Origin: an uncultured Muribaculaceae bacterium
Lineage (GTDB): Bacteria; Bacteroidota; Bacteroidia; Bacteroidales; Muribaculaceae
Length of the DNA stretch: 64,000 bases
NCBI GenBank assembly: GCA_947174635.1
Contig: CAMWJS010000002.1
Location: 1-64,000, forward strand
Direction: 5' to 3'
The position numbers and the translations under genes were made by a program. Below, one piece after another: positions 33,454 through 43,000 of the stretch; within the stretch, counting starts at the first letter, position 1; each line of letters begins with the position of its first letter. Under the pieces are notes generated by a model that saw only the letters and a list, made by a program, of their open reading frames with translations, searched no databases and was not told the origin of the DNA.

Positions 33454-35271
33454 TCAGAGTTTTTTTAATGCTATATAGGATGAGCACGCTTTGATGAGGC
33501 GCGACAGGTCGTCGTTGTATTCCTTCATCATGTCGAGCGGCACAATTGGATTCTTTACAGTGACTGTCAGGGAGCGTGTTATGGAACGGCCGTCTTCGTC
33601 TGCGTTGCTTTTTACGCTGCCCGTGAGCCAGTCGTTTTCGATGTCGTATCCGGCCGGGAGGTCGCCGGGGGTCATCCCCTCGGGCACGTTGAGTGTGACT
33701 ATGCACCGTATTGTCGCGGGATAGTCGAGCTCACCGTCAGAATTGCGGTCGATTGTGTCGAATTCCAGCATTCCAATCCGCGTCGCGATGCTCATATCGA
33801 CGTAGATAGTCGTTCCGGCCTCCTTTGTCGCTCCGGCTATTGTCGCTGTGCCTGACAGGGCGGTGGTGTCGCCGTTGACGGTGCAGTCGACTTTTTCTGA
33901 GCGTGAGCATGGCATCGAGCTGCAGAATATCCGTTCGTAAAACTCCTGTCTGAGTCCGGGCGCAATTTCGTCGGCAAGGGAGCGTATGCTGCGGTTGAAA
34001 GCTCCGGTGTAACTGCGTGTGCCCTCGACCGATATAATGTCGCCCGAGAGAGTCATTGTCAGCCGTTCGGTGCGTGTGTTTTGCTCGGGACGGGTGGATG
34101 GTACACGGCCTATGATGCAACTTTCAGCTGTGTCCTCGATTATCGTCTGTCGTCCGGCGATGCCTGCGGGTGGATTTTCAGGCAAGCTGTAGCGCGCTGT
34201 TCCGTCGAGATAGATGATACTGTCGGACGGTAGCACTACGGCCGTAATCATGTGGTTGCCCGAAGATATGTTGGGGGCTTCGGTCCAGTCAATCCCTATT
34301 TCGCGGGTTCCTATCCAGACGAGCCTGGCGTCGAACCCTGCGGCACGGAGCATGTCGCGTGTTAGCATAGCACTCCCTTTGCAGTCGCCGAAACGTTTGC
34401 GCAACACTTCGGATGCTATGTCCGGACGATGGCCGAACTCGCCGTGCTCAACCGCGATATAGCGTATCGTGGAATGCACGAAGTCGCTGATTGCATTTAT
34501 CTTTTCGGCATCGGTAGCGCATCCTGACGTGATTTCGCGCGCTTTGTCGGCCACGGTCTGTGCGCCGGGGTCATCTTCGGGTATGAACGCATGCAGATAG
34601 CGGTAGAGGCCGTTGACATCAGGGAAATGTCCGAGGAGCAGTATCTGTGGAGCCGTCGCATTGATTGACGGAGCATCGCCAAATGCTTTGGGCTTTTTAA
34701 GTCCGGTGATGGTGTAAATGACGGTGAGTTTGTTCCCCTCGCGCACTTCGGCGACTGTGAACATGCTGTCGGGCATGTTGCGGGGCACAAGTCTGTATCG
34801 GTCGGCGAGGCAGTCGGGGATTTCAAATTTCAGCACGGCGCGCTCGATGTCGTATGTCTGATATACAAGGAGTTTGCCAAGGAACTCAGGCTTGTTGAAC
34901 GTTCGTTTAAACGATACTTTTGCCTTCGCGCCCTTTTTGGCGAGAGAAGCCTCTACAAGACAGGCTTTTGAATCAGAGAAAAATACATTGCCGATAAGAG
35001 GTTTGTATCTCACCGTTCCGCCCGAAGCCTTGTCGATGGAAATATTGTCATCGTAATATGCCATGGCGAGCGCTTTGTCGGCGCTTCGGTTGGCCCGGAA
35101 TGTATATTGAGTGGAGTGCTTTATCTCTTTGAGTGCTGTTCCTGACTTGTCGGGGATGAGTCTGACATGTTCGGTCATCTCTTCTATCACGACATTTGGC
35201 TGTTGTCCCGACATCGCCGTTGGGAGCATCAGGACAAATAGACAAAGGCTGATTATAAAACCCTTTTTCAT
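33454..35271 (-). CDS. DUF3857 / transglutaminase-like exported protein
   Basis: A 605-residue periplasmic or surface protein: signal peptide (cleaved after AMSGQQ), DUF3857 domain (about 25-240), a transglutaminase-like domain with Cys in RKRFGDCKGSAMLTRDMLRAAGF (about residue 300), His in SSGNHMITAVVL and Asp in IIYLDGTARYS, and a C-terminal beta domain. The Cys-His-Asp triad appears complete, unlike in the following gene. In Bacteroidota such pairs are common; their substrates are unknown. Promoter candidate at 35369-35376 inside a 19-bp tandem duplication. Confidence 0.85.
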   Translation of the reverse strand: MKKGFIISLCLFVLMLPTAMSGQQPNVVIEEMTEHVRLIPDKSGTALKEIKHSTQYTFRANRSADKALAMAYYDDNISIDKASGGTVRYKPLIGNVFFSDSKACLVEASLAKKGAKAKVSFKRTFNKPEFLGKLLVYQTYDIERAVLKFEIPDCLADRYRLVPRNMPDSMFTVAEVREGNKLTVIYTITGLKKPKAFGDAPSINATAPQILLLGHFPDVNGLYRYLHAFIPEDDPGAQTVADKAREITSGCATDAEKINAISDFVHSTIRYIAVEHGEFGHRPDIASEVLRKRFGDCKGSAMLTRDMLRAAGFDARLVWIGTREIGIDWTEAPNISSGNHMITAVVLPSDSIIYLDGTARYSLPENPPAGIAGRQTIIEDTAESCIIGRVPSTRPEQNTRTERLTMTLSGDIISVEGTRSYTGAFNRSIRSLADEIAPGLRQEFYERIFCSSMPCSRSEKVDCTVNGDTTALSGTATIAGATKEAGTTIYVDMSIATRIGMLEFDTIDRNSDGELDYPATIRCIVTLNVPEGMTPGDLPAGYDIENDWLTGSVKSNADEDGRSITRSLTVTVKNPIVPLDMMKEYNDDLSRLIKACSSYIALKKL

Positions 35272-35335
35272 GAGAGAGACTGTGTTTTGAGCATGACGTG
35301 CTTGATTGTCAGTTGCTCGGTTATACTTATGGATA

Positions 35336-35373
35336 GACTATGGTAATTACAAATGACTATGGTAATTACAAAT
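35336..35373. repeat. 19-bp exact tandem duplication across a promoter
   Basis: GACTATGGTAATTACAAAT occurs twice head to tail (35336-35354, 35355-35373). The second copy supplies part of the -7 box at 35369-35376. Confidence 0.9.
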
Positions 35374-35376
35374 ATA
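35369..35376 (-). promoter_or_regulatory. Putative -7 promoter box for the DUF3857 pair
   Basis: Minus-strand TATATTTG fits TAnnTTTG; GTTG lies 20 bases upstream as a -33 candidate. Confidence 0.5.
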
Positions 35377-35410
35377 AGTTAAAAAAGATGAAAAAGCAAC
35401 TGATTTCGCG

Positions 35411-35452
35411 AAAAAAAGTAAGCGGCATTGCAATGGGGGATGCAATGCCGCT
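35411..35452 (-). terminator. Terminator after tRNA-Tyr
   Basis: Perfect 12-bp stem AGCGGCATTGCA with complement (35421-35432, 35441-35452) and, on the minus strand, TTACTTTTTTT after it. Confidence 0.88.
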
Positions 35453-35483
35453 CGTGTGTTGGGTTTGGGTTGGGTTGGGATTG

Positions 35484-35566
35484 TGGGCGAAGATGGATTC
35501 GAACCACCGAAGGTATAAACCAGCAGATTTACAGTCTGCCCCATTTGGCCACTCTGGTATTCGCCC
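35484..35566 (-). tRNA. tRNA-Tyr (anticodon GUA)
   Basis: 83-nt class II tRNA on the minus strand: acceptor GGGCGAA/TTCGCCC, discriminator A, anticodon arm GCAGA-CTGTAAA-TCTGC with GTA, long variable arm (CTGGTTTATACCTTC), T-arm GGTTCGAATCC. CCA not encoded. Promoter box at 35600-35607. Confidence 0.96.
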
Positions 35567-35599
35567 GGATGAAACGTAGCTCCGTTTCATTTGTGGCTG

Positions 35600-35607
35600 C
35601 AAATATA
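35600..35607 (-). promoter_or_regulatory. Putative -7 promoter box for tRNA-Tyr
   Basis: Minus-strand TATATTTG fits TAnnTTTG, 34 bases before the tRNA. Confidence 0.55.
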
Positions 35608-35666
35608 CGCATTATTTTTTTATAATACTATATTTTTTGAAAAAAATACCATCTTTTTATTCATCT

Positions 35667-35774
35667 TAAGTAACTGTTCAAAATTATTTTGATATTATGG
35701 CGGCATAAAAGACTCCGACAGAATATTAAAATAATGAGAATGGCAGGTATAAAATAATTTTAAACAGTTACTTA
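35667..35774. repeat. Palindromic MITE-like repeat, family 2 (short form)
   Basis: 24-bp inverted ends with one mismatch, starting TAAGTAACTGTTCAAAAT (35667-) and closing with ATTTTAAACAGTTACTTA (-35774). Core GATATTATGGCGG and GACTCCGACAGAATATTA are shared with the copy at 43537, which is about 77 bp longer. Confidence 0.9.
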
Positions 35775-35805
35775 TTTGTATTCAGAATGGAATATGCCGG
35801 AGGAA

Positions 35806-38103
35806 TCAGTTGGTTACGCTCACTGTCTCATAGTTTGACTGTGGAATAGCCACACCGGCACGTTGTGCCTCATGGCGTACCTTGCGCATCTCTGATTGCG
35901 CGTTGCGAAGCAGTCTTTTCAATTCTGCATAGTGATGGCGCCAATAGCCGTCGGCAGTGCCGGAAGTGGCTTGCCCCCCTTTCGATGTACGTGTTCCTCT
36001 GCGTGTAAGCGCTTCATATTGTGATTTTGCCTCGCGTTCCCAGCGGTTGTAAATGTTTTTGTATGTAGTGGCGTCACATTTTGTGCTTCCCTGACTATAT
36101 GAGTTGTTGTTGGAAGCTTGGCCGCCGTTGTATCCGCTATCGTAGGCTACGTTTCCGAAATCGGAATTACCGGATACTCCGTTGATGAATCCTGAAAATG
36201 TGTCGCTGTTGCCTCCGAATTGGCTGAGTCCTTCGGCGAGTGCGGAGAAGATGTCTGATATATTTTGCGCTCTTTGGGCACGTTCACGGCCGACAAGCGC
36301 AGAGTAGTTGGAGGCTCCCTGGTCGCTCCCGCACATTTTTGACCGTTCGTAAAATATTTTGGCATTCGTTAAATCTCCGGCTTGCTCGTAGATAAATCCT
36401 ATGTTGCAGTATGCTGCACCGAGAATCTTCTTGTCGGAAGCCGAGCACAGTTCTATACACTTGGCGTATGCCGTGAGTTTGTCTTCGGAGGAACCGGTGC
36501 AGTTGTATGCTTCGCTGAATGCTAATTCCGGTATGGATGGCGACTCTACTCCGTATTTGTCGATAGTTGTTTCGTAGCCAAGACGTTTTACTCGGGTTTT
36601 TCCATGTAGCGAGTATCCGTCCATTTCGTCATAGGCGATGCCGTTGAGCAATTTTCCCGTCGTGGTGTTGATGAGATAGTATTTGCCGTCGCGCACTGCC
36701 TGGACAGTCGGTTCTTCGTGGAAAATGTCAATTTCGGAAAATTGCGGTGAAATCAGCTCCCGTCCTACCATGTTGATTAGACCCCATTCTTTTCCGTTGC
36801 GTACTCTGAAAAGCAGTTCCTCGTCTTGATTGTAGCCACACGATACTATCTCGTCGTAGGGGTCGACCGTGACCTGTATGCCGAGATAGTTGTGGAGATG
36901 ATACTTCTTTTCGCCTTTCTTGCGGCTGATGAAATAAATTGTGTTGTCTGTTATTTCATCATAAATTTCGGTCGAGATGCCACCTGTGGGATTGTCAGGG
37001 TTGACAAGACGTTTGCCTGTGGTGCGCGGTGTGGCATTCTTTTTTCCTCTCTTTCCTTTGGCGCCTGTGGCTTTACTTTTGACCTCCTCGACATTTGCCA
37101 TCGAGTATTTTGTGGCAAAAATATCTATTTTGCTGTCAGGGTCGATGCCTAACTGTGTCATGTTCCTCTCGACAGCGCGGCGTGCGGTCTCGTTCAACTC
37201 CGTGATACGGCCGATGGCACGGCTTGTCAGCTCGCCTGACATCAGGCGCGGCATCACCTTTTTCTTGAAATCTTTGATAAATGCCTTGGCGGCCTTCTGG
37301 TGCGTGTCATGCTTTGGAGCTGAAATCTCTTCCCCGTCAATGAAATAAACTCCGTATTTGTTGTTTCGTGAGTCGCGGGCGCTGAAAAATAGTCCCCTGT
37401 AGGCTTTGTTTTTCAAGCCGTTTTTATCAAACGCCTTTTCCCAGTCTCCGGCATAGTCGAGACTCCCGTCACACAAGGGAAGTATCTGGTAAAGATGGTC
37501 GGGGAGGAATTTGTTGCCGTCGGCATCAAAAGCGTCATAAGCCAAATCGTAAGCCCCGATGCCTATGTAGATGTTTGCTTTATACAGCGAATCGCCGATT
37601 TCTCCGCCTATACTTACCCGGGATATCTTATTTATGTCGTGCCGGCTTGTGCTTAGGGGGCGTAGCGTACCGTCGAGTATCGCCGCGTTGTGCGACACCG
37701 AGTCGATACCAAACAATATTCCGCCTTCCAGCCTGAGGTCCTCTGCCTCGGGGGTGCATGCTCTACCTGTGAGGTCGGCGATATATCCGCGGTTACCACG
37801 GGTCTTGACTAAAACCGCTCCCTTATAGAAGGATGATGGCACACCGAGGAACGACAATTCGGTAATGAGGCTTTGGTAGCAGTTCGTCAGACCGTAATGG
37901 ATGCCGTCGAACGACACGGCTGCATAGTTGTTGACCATCGGCCCCGCGTAGCTGTATACCGGCATAAAGCCCCATTTCCCGTCTTCCTGGCGATAGCCAT
38001 AGGTGCCGGTTCCGGCACGGGCAGGGGTTAGCTTCTTATTATCTGCGGATATAGTTGAAGCGGAGATGAGTAGCACCGCCCATAATAAAAGAAACCGTTT
38101 CAT
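35806..38103 (-). CDS. WG-repeat exported protein
   Basis: A 765-residue protein with signal peptide MKRFLLLWAVLLISASTISA. WG-type beta-repeats are visible as EDGKWGFMPVYSYAGPM, NRGYIADLTGRA, KYGVYFIDGEEIS and GKEWGLINMVGRELISPQFSEIDIF, split by a charged linker (about residues 330-400, KSKATGAKGKRGKKNATPR). A TPR-like helical pair follows (AYAKCIELC...GAAYCNIGFIYEQAGDLTNAKIFYERSK), then an Asn/Ser/Gly-rich stretch and a basic helical tail. I start at the ATG at 38103. It lies 25 bp after ribH. WG proteins often act as binding scaffolds; no enzyme activity can be assigned. Confidence 0.8.
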   Translation of the reverse strand: MKRFLLLWAVLLISASTISADNKKLTPARAGTGTYGYRQEDGKWGFMPVYSYAGPMVNNYAAVSFDGIHYGLTNCYQSLITELSFLGVPSSFYKGAVLVKTRGNRGYIADLTGRACTPEAEDLRLEGGILFGIDSVSHNAAILDGTLRPLSTSRHDINKISRVSIGGEIGDSLYKANIYIGIGAYDLAYDAFDADGNKFLPDHLYQILPLCDGSLDYAGDWEKAFDKNGLKNKAYRGLFFSARDSRNNKYGVYFIDGEEISAPKHDTHQKAAKAFIKDFKKKVMPRLMSGELTSRAIGRITELNETARRAVERNMTQLGIDPDSKIDIFATKYSMANVEEVKSKATGAKGKRGKKNATPRTTGKRLVNPDNPTGGISTEIYDEITDNTIYFISRKKGEKKYHLHNYLGIQVTVDPYDEIVSCGYNQDEELLFRVRNGKEWGLINMVGRELISPQFSEIDIFHEEPTVQAVRDGKYYLINTTTGKLLNGIAYDEMDGYSLHGKTRVKRLGYETTIDKYGVESPSIPELAFSEAYNCTGSSEDKLTAYAKCIELCSASDKKILGAAYCNIGFIYEQAGDLTNAKIFYERSKMCGSDQGASNYSALVGRERAQRAQNISDIFSALAEGLSQFGGNSDTFSGFINGVSGNSDFGNVAYDSGYNGGQASNNNSYSQGSTKCDATTYKNIYNRWEREAKSQYEALTRRGTRTSKGGQATSGTADGYWRHHYAELKRLLRNAQSEMRKVRHEAQRAGVAIPQSNYETVSVTN

Positions 38104-38128
38104 CTGTTTAAGTTGGAGATAATGACGC

Positions 38129-38611
38129 TTATTCCATGTTGCGGACGCGCAGCACAAAGTCATGCATGCGTATTGCGGCTTCGGCAGCTTCGGCGCCTTT
38201 GTCGCCGGCGGGGCCGCCGCAGCGGTCGAGGGCGTCCTGCTCGGTGTCGACGGTGAGCACACCGAATATCACCGGGGTGTCGCAGTCGGCATTGAGCGCC
38301 GTGATACCCTGGGTGACCGACTGGCACACGTAGTCGAAATGGGGGGTGCCGCCGCGTACCACGCAGCCGAACACTATCACCGCGTCATACATCGAGGTCT
38401 CTATGAGCTGCGAGGCGGCGAATGTCAGTTCAACCGCGCCGGGCACTTCGAATACGTCGATATTCTCTTCATCGATGCCCTGCGCCTTGAATGCGCCGAG
38501 GGCGCTTTCGGTGAGGGCGCCGGTGATATGTCCGTTCCAGAGGGCTTTGACTATTGCTACTTTGATATCGGGAGTGGAGGGCAGAGGTGCTGTGGGTGTG
38601 GATGTTGACAT
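38129..38611 (-). CDS. ribH: 6,7-dimethyl-8-ribityllumazine synthase
   Basis: Joins 5-amino-6-ribitylaminouracil and dihydroxybutanone phosphate in riboflavin synthesis. The 160 residues show VAIVKALWNGHITGAL, VPGAVELTFAASQL, VIVFGCVVRGGTPHFDYVCQSV with the catalytic His, and the phosphate/rim motif CGGPAGDKGAEAAEAAI. Lengths and motifs fit a capsid-forming lumazine synthase. It lies 12 bp after the PfkB-like gene. No other rib gene or FMN riboswitch is seen nearby. Confidence 0.95.
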   Translation of the reverse strand: MSTSTPTAPLPSTPDIKVAIVKALWNGHITGALTESALGAFKAQGIDEENIDVFEVPGAVELTFAASQLIETSMYDAVIVFGCVVRGGTPHFDYVCQSVTQGITALNADCDTPVIFGVLTVDTEQDALDRCGGPAGDKGAEAAEAAIRMHDFVLRVRNME

Positions 38612-38623
38612 TTTTGTGTAAGA

Positions 38624-39301
38624 TTATATGGTTTTGTCAATAGCTTCGGAGAGTGGAGTGTGGTCATCGAGATGTGAGTAGTCGTCGACATAGTAGGCGA
38701 AACTCTCGCGCCGCGCGCGTTCGGCGTCGTTGTGGTTGAAGAGCACGGCAAGGTCAGACGGGAGCGTGATGACACGCCTGGCAATCTCAAGATTTTCATA
38801 GACGTAGGGCATCACTTTGGTTATGCGCTTTATGCGGTCGTCGGCCACGTCGGGAACATAGACGATTGTAGCCTCGCGTTCGGCGACATTGGTCATGAAC
38901 GACCATAGCTGGTGGCGTATGCGCGTGTCGACTGCGAGATATCCGCCGAACACCACAATATCCTCGCGCTCGACGCGCGGCCACGTTATGTCGAAGCCTT
39001 CTCCGTCGTCGTGTGTGCCGTAGCGCGATGTCACGCCGTCGATGTCAAGCACTATCGGTGTTTTGGCGATGTGCCGGTCGGAATTAGATATGTCGACGCC
39101 GGCTGTCGTGAGCGAGTCGGCTATGATGGAGCCTGTTTTGTCGGTTCCGATTTCGGAGAGGAATATTACCTTGTGCCCTTTGGCTGCGAGTGCGCCGGCT
39201 GCTTTCAGCAGCGCTCCTCCCGGGTGTGTGGCTGTCGGGGTGCTCCCCTTCAGGTCTATTTCAAGCCATGACTCTCCTATGATTATTATTTTGCCTTTCA
39301 T
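38624..39301 (-). CDS. Truncated PfkB-like sugar kinase homologue
   Basis: A 225-residue protein opening with the ribokinase-type IIIIGESWLEIDLKG and HPGGALLKAAGALAAKGHKVIFLSEIGTDKTGSIIADSLTTAGV, matching PfkB motif 1 for sugar binding, and a lid-like region. The C-terminal lobe with DTTGAGD (catalytic Asp, anion hole) is absent: the protein ends after YYVDDYSHLDDHTPLSEAIDKTI. Active members are about 300 residues. The reading frame is clean, and no frame-shifted remainder shows in the 12 bp before ribH, so it looks like a stable shortened form, perhaps a non-catalytic binder. I start at the ATG at 39301, 35 bp after kdsD. Confidence 0.75.
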   Translation of the reverse strand: MKGKIIIIGESWLEIDLKGSTPTATHPGGALLKAAGALAAKGHKVIFLSEIGTDKTGSIIADSLTTAGVDISNSDRHIAKTPIVLDIDGVTSRYGTHDDGEGFDITWPRVEREDIVVFGGYLAVDTRIRHQLWSFMTNVAEREATIVYVPDVADDRIKRITKVMPYVYENLEIARRVITLPSDLAVLFNHNDAERARRESFAYYVDDYSHLDDHTPLSEAIDKTI

Positions 39302-39336
39302 CTGATGGTGGAAATGTGTGTGTTGACTGCTGTGAC

Positions 39337-39942
39337 TCACGAGTTTCTCGACACTTGTCCGAGATATCCTCCGTGGTGGCGTTTGGCGTAGTCGGCGCGG
39401 GTGAATCCGATGGCCTGCATTACGTTGACCACGAGTATGTCGCCGATTACGGTCATCATAGTCGTTGAGGTGGTGGGTGTCAGGCCGAGCGGGCATACTT
39501 CGGGCGCGCCGCCGGTGTGGAGGGTTACATCGGCGATACGTGACAGCTCGCTGTCGGCGTTGCCGGTGATTACAATGATTGGAATTGCCGGGATGAGATT
39601 GCGCGCAAGCGCTACGAGGTCAATGATTTCGCGTGTCTTCCCGGAGTTTGATATCAGCAGCAACGCGTCGTCGGGCTGCAGCAGGCCGAGGTCGCCGTGT
39701 TGCGCCTCCGAGGGGTGCAGGTTGACGGCCGGTGTGCCTGTCGATGAAAACGTCGTGGCTATGTTCATCGCTATCTGGCCGGCTTTACCCATGCCTGAGG
39801 TCACAAGTTTGCCGCCGCGGCGGTTGACATGTTCTACTATTATTTCGACGGCCTTGGCATAGGCGTCGGTCACGGGAATGTTGAGTATTGCCTCGCTTTC
39901 AGCGCGTAATATCTCTTTTATTGAGTTGGTCAAATCTTTCAT
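39337..39942 (-). CDS. kdsD: Arabinose-5-phosphate isomerase, SIS domain only
   Basis: Converts ribulose-5-phosphate to arabinose-5-phosphate, the first step to Kdo. The 201 residues form a single SIS domain: VTSGMGKAGQIAMNIATTFSSTGTPAVNLHPSEAQHGDLGLL, LLISNSGKTREI, LGLTPTTSTTMMTVIGDIL and GFTRADYAKRHHGGYLGQ match KdsD/KpsF closely. The tandem CBS domains of E. coli KdsD are absent, as in the CBS-less enzyme described from Bacteroides fragilis, which is inhibited by CMP-Kdo (known). I start at the ATG at 39942 rather than the leader-like extension. First gene of a unit with the PfkB-like gene, ribH and the WG protein. Confidence 0.9.
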   Translation of the reverse strand: MKDLTNSIKEILRAESEAILNIPVTDAYAKAVEIIVEHVNRRGGKLVTSGMGKAGQIAMNIATTFSSTGTPAVNLHPSEAQHGDLGLLQPDDALLLISNSGKTREIIDLVALARNLIPAIPIIVITGNADSELSRIADVTLHTGGAPEVCPLGLTPTTSTTMMTVIGDILVVNVMQAIGFTRADYAKRHHGGYLGQVSRNS

Positions 39943-39972
39943 TGGTCTTGCTGCTTTAGTGCATTGCCACGG

Positions 39973-39980
39973 CAAAGGTA
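39973..39980 (-). promoter_or_regulatory. Putative -7 promoter box for kdsD
   Basis: Minus-strand TACCTTTG fits TAnnTTTG; the presumed -33 region overlaps the porU terminator. Confidence 0.55.
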
Positions 39981-39981
39981 C

Positions 39982-40041
39982 TAAAAAAATCAGACACGCA
40001 TTGAAAAGATAATCGCTTATTTTCAACGCGTGTCTGATTTT
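39982..40041 (-). terminator. Strong terminator after porU
   Basis: 22-bp stem with one mismatch (39986-40007 with 40020-40041; AAAATCAGACACGC and complement) followed on the minus strand by a T7 run. Confidence 0.92.
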
Positions 40042-40062
40042 GACCGGTCAAGGGTGTCGCTG

Positions 40063-43000
40063 TCAGTTGCCCGTCACGGCGATACGGTGGGTGAGCGTGT
40101 TGCTGACGCTGTCGCCTTCGCGTATCGATGCACGGTAGAGGTAGATGCCGCGTGTCACGCGGTGGCCTGCCGTGTCATGCAGGTCCCATGTGACGGGGCT
40201 GGTCAGATACATGTCGCTCCGGCCTCGCGTCACTGACTGCCATACCGGCTGTCCGAGCATGTCGTAGATTGAGATTGTAACCTCGACCTGAGCGTCGGGA
40301 CGGTCATGCGACAGATAGAAATTGGCCTGTGTCGATGCCGGATTGGCATCGGAATATACATCGTAGAGCACCGGGGCCTGGTCGGGCGATACGTAAAACT
40401 CGATTGTTTCCGACGTAGAATTGTCAGAGGTGTCCCATATCCTGAGGCGCAGCGAGTGGAGCCCTTCTTCAAGCTCAGGCAGCTGATAGGCGATGACGCC
40501 TGAAGGTGTGCCGCCGGGCGACGGGGTGTAGTATTCGGCCACGTCGGAATAGCTTTTGTTGCCGTCGACAAGCACGTTCATCTGATGGCCTATGCCCGAT
40601 GTGTTTATGTTGATGCCGCGGTTGTCGGAGATTTCGGCTATCAGCATCGGGGTGGCGTTGACACGGCCTCCTGTGCGGAATGACGGATGGTTCAGATATA
40701 TCGACTTGATTACGGGCGGTATGGTGTCGGTGACGTTGTCATCGGTGCCGTAGACATAAAAATCGCGGTTGACCCCTGCTGCATAGTCGTCGATGCCGTC
40801 GTGCCGGATGTTCTGTGCCACGAGGCTGATTGTGGCTTCGCGGAAATTGTTGGCTACGCTCGACGGCATTGCGATATGCACCTTGAAATGTCCGGATTGC
40901 ACCGAGTCGTTGCCCGCAAACAGGCGGTTGCCGTGTTGTTCGAAAGTCACTTTCTCGCCCACCGGTACCCCGTCGACCAAGCCGCCGTTGGCGAGCGAGG
41001 TTATGCTGTATTCTGCATCGTAGAGCGTAGAGGCGACGGTGCCAGTGAAGTCTGTCATGGTGTTGCCGTCGCTGTCGACCACACGTCCCTCCATCACCAC
41101 ATCCTGGCGGGCCTGTATGATGGCCTGTTCGTCACTTCCCGAGGCGACATCGTTTATGCGGTCGATGACGATGCCGTGCTGTGGCATCGCCGGATACATC
41201 GCCGGGTCGCCCATGAGTATATAGCGCAGTTTGTTGGAGTCTGACAGCATTGTGCCGGACTCCGTCGTTTTCGACGAGTTTTTGGCGCGACGGTATATTT
41301 CGCCTATTGTCAGGCGGCTGCCGTCAGAGTCGCGGCTGAACATGTGTAGCCCCATGCCTCGCGACATATATTCGTTTTCTGAGATATAGACAGGACGGTT
41401 TGCCGAAATCTGCGCTATGCAGCCGCCCTCTTCGTGCGCCCACATAATCTCTCCGGCCGATACTGCATTGCCGTCCCAGCGCAGAAATTCGCACGTGGCG
41501 GCGAAGAATATAGGCCATTTGCGAAGATACATGTTGTTGATGTCGGTGAGTTTGAGCAGGCCTTCATGGGTGAGCGAGGTGGTGTTGGCATGGCCTATAT
41601 ACATCCACCACAACACACCCTCGTCGAGAGTCTTGAACATCTGGTCGCGGGCCTGAGGATAGCCCTGTCCGGTGAGTTCGTAGGCGTCGGTGTAAATCTT
41701 GGTGTGGGTGGCGTTGTCGCCCCCGTTGGCAAGCATGGTGGCGTGCACTCTTTCCATCTGTTTCATGTGTATGCCTTTGTCCTGGTCGTCAGCCAGCAGC
41801 ATTGAGCGGTTGCGCCATGTGCCTGAAGCCATGTCGGTGGAGTAGGCGATGACCTTGTCGACTGCGAGTCTGGCCGAGCCTGCTGAAGTGACAGGCATGC
41901 GTCCCACGCCGATGCACAGGTAGTCCGACGCCATGGTGTTGCCCGAGTTGTCGCGCAGGAACGCGAAAATGTCGTCGGTGGTGTAGGAGTCGGTGTCGGT
42001 TTCCCCCTTTTCCGACTGCCATAGTGGCATTAGCGGATAGGAGAGCGATTTGACTGATGACGATATGCGTCGGTTGTCATAGCTGCCGCGCCCCATGAAA
42101 AGGGCGTATTTCAGTTTGCGTTCCGACGATTCGGAACGGTCATACAGCATTTTGAGCATCTTGCGGAACGAGTTGACGTCGCGGCTTCCCGATGCGAACT
42201 CGTTGAACACCTCTTCCTGGTCGACTACAAGCACTTTGAGCCCGTCGTTGTCTTCGTGGAATCTGGCCAGACGCTCTGCTTCCGACATCCATGCCGACGG
42301 GGTGAAAATCACCATGTCGGGCACCTCGACGCCGTGCAGGTTTTGATTGGATACTGCCGCAGTGTATTTCGGCTCGGGAAATGATGCCGAGGGGTCGAAC
42401 GCCACATATTTGCGAGGGCCGGTATAGTCGTTGGTCCAGCTCGTTTTCGAGCCGTTCGTGCCGGTGTTCATCGCCACGATTGAGCGAGGTGACGTTACGT
42501 CCCACACTACAGTCCCGGCCGCCGCTGCTTCGAGGGCGCCCTGGTTGCGCGGCAATGAAAAAATCAGCTGTGGCCCGCTCATGCGCAGGGCGCGCGTGTA
42601 GTTGACCGACAGGTAGTCGAGATGAGCCGCAGAGACTGTGCCGGTGCGGCTGAGTGAGACAACTACATTGAGCTTTTCTCCGGCCGCATCGAATGTTTTT
42701 GTCGTGACGGTCGACTTATAGTTGCCATGTTCTTTTGCTGTTTCTTTTATGACGTCAGAGGCCGAATAGGGGAGCTCGTTGCCGTAGGCCGAGAGCTTGA
42801 CGGTCGACTCTTTTTGGGCGGTAGTCATGAACGAGCATGCCAGCCACACTTTGCTGTCGGCCACAATATCTTTCAGCTCGAAGTTGAAGCTGCGCGAGGG
42901 GGTGTAGAGAAATTCCTCGCCGCCATATTGCTGTCCTGTCTGGGACAGGCATACGAGGTCTTTTTCATGAAAAATGTAGTCGGTAAATGATGTCTCGGGC

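Noticed and set aside
35347-35602. Short open frames over tRNA-Tyr
   Set aside because: They translate the tRNA itself.
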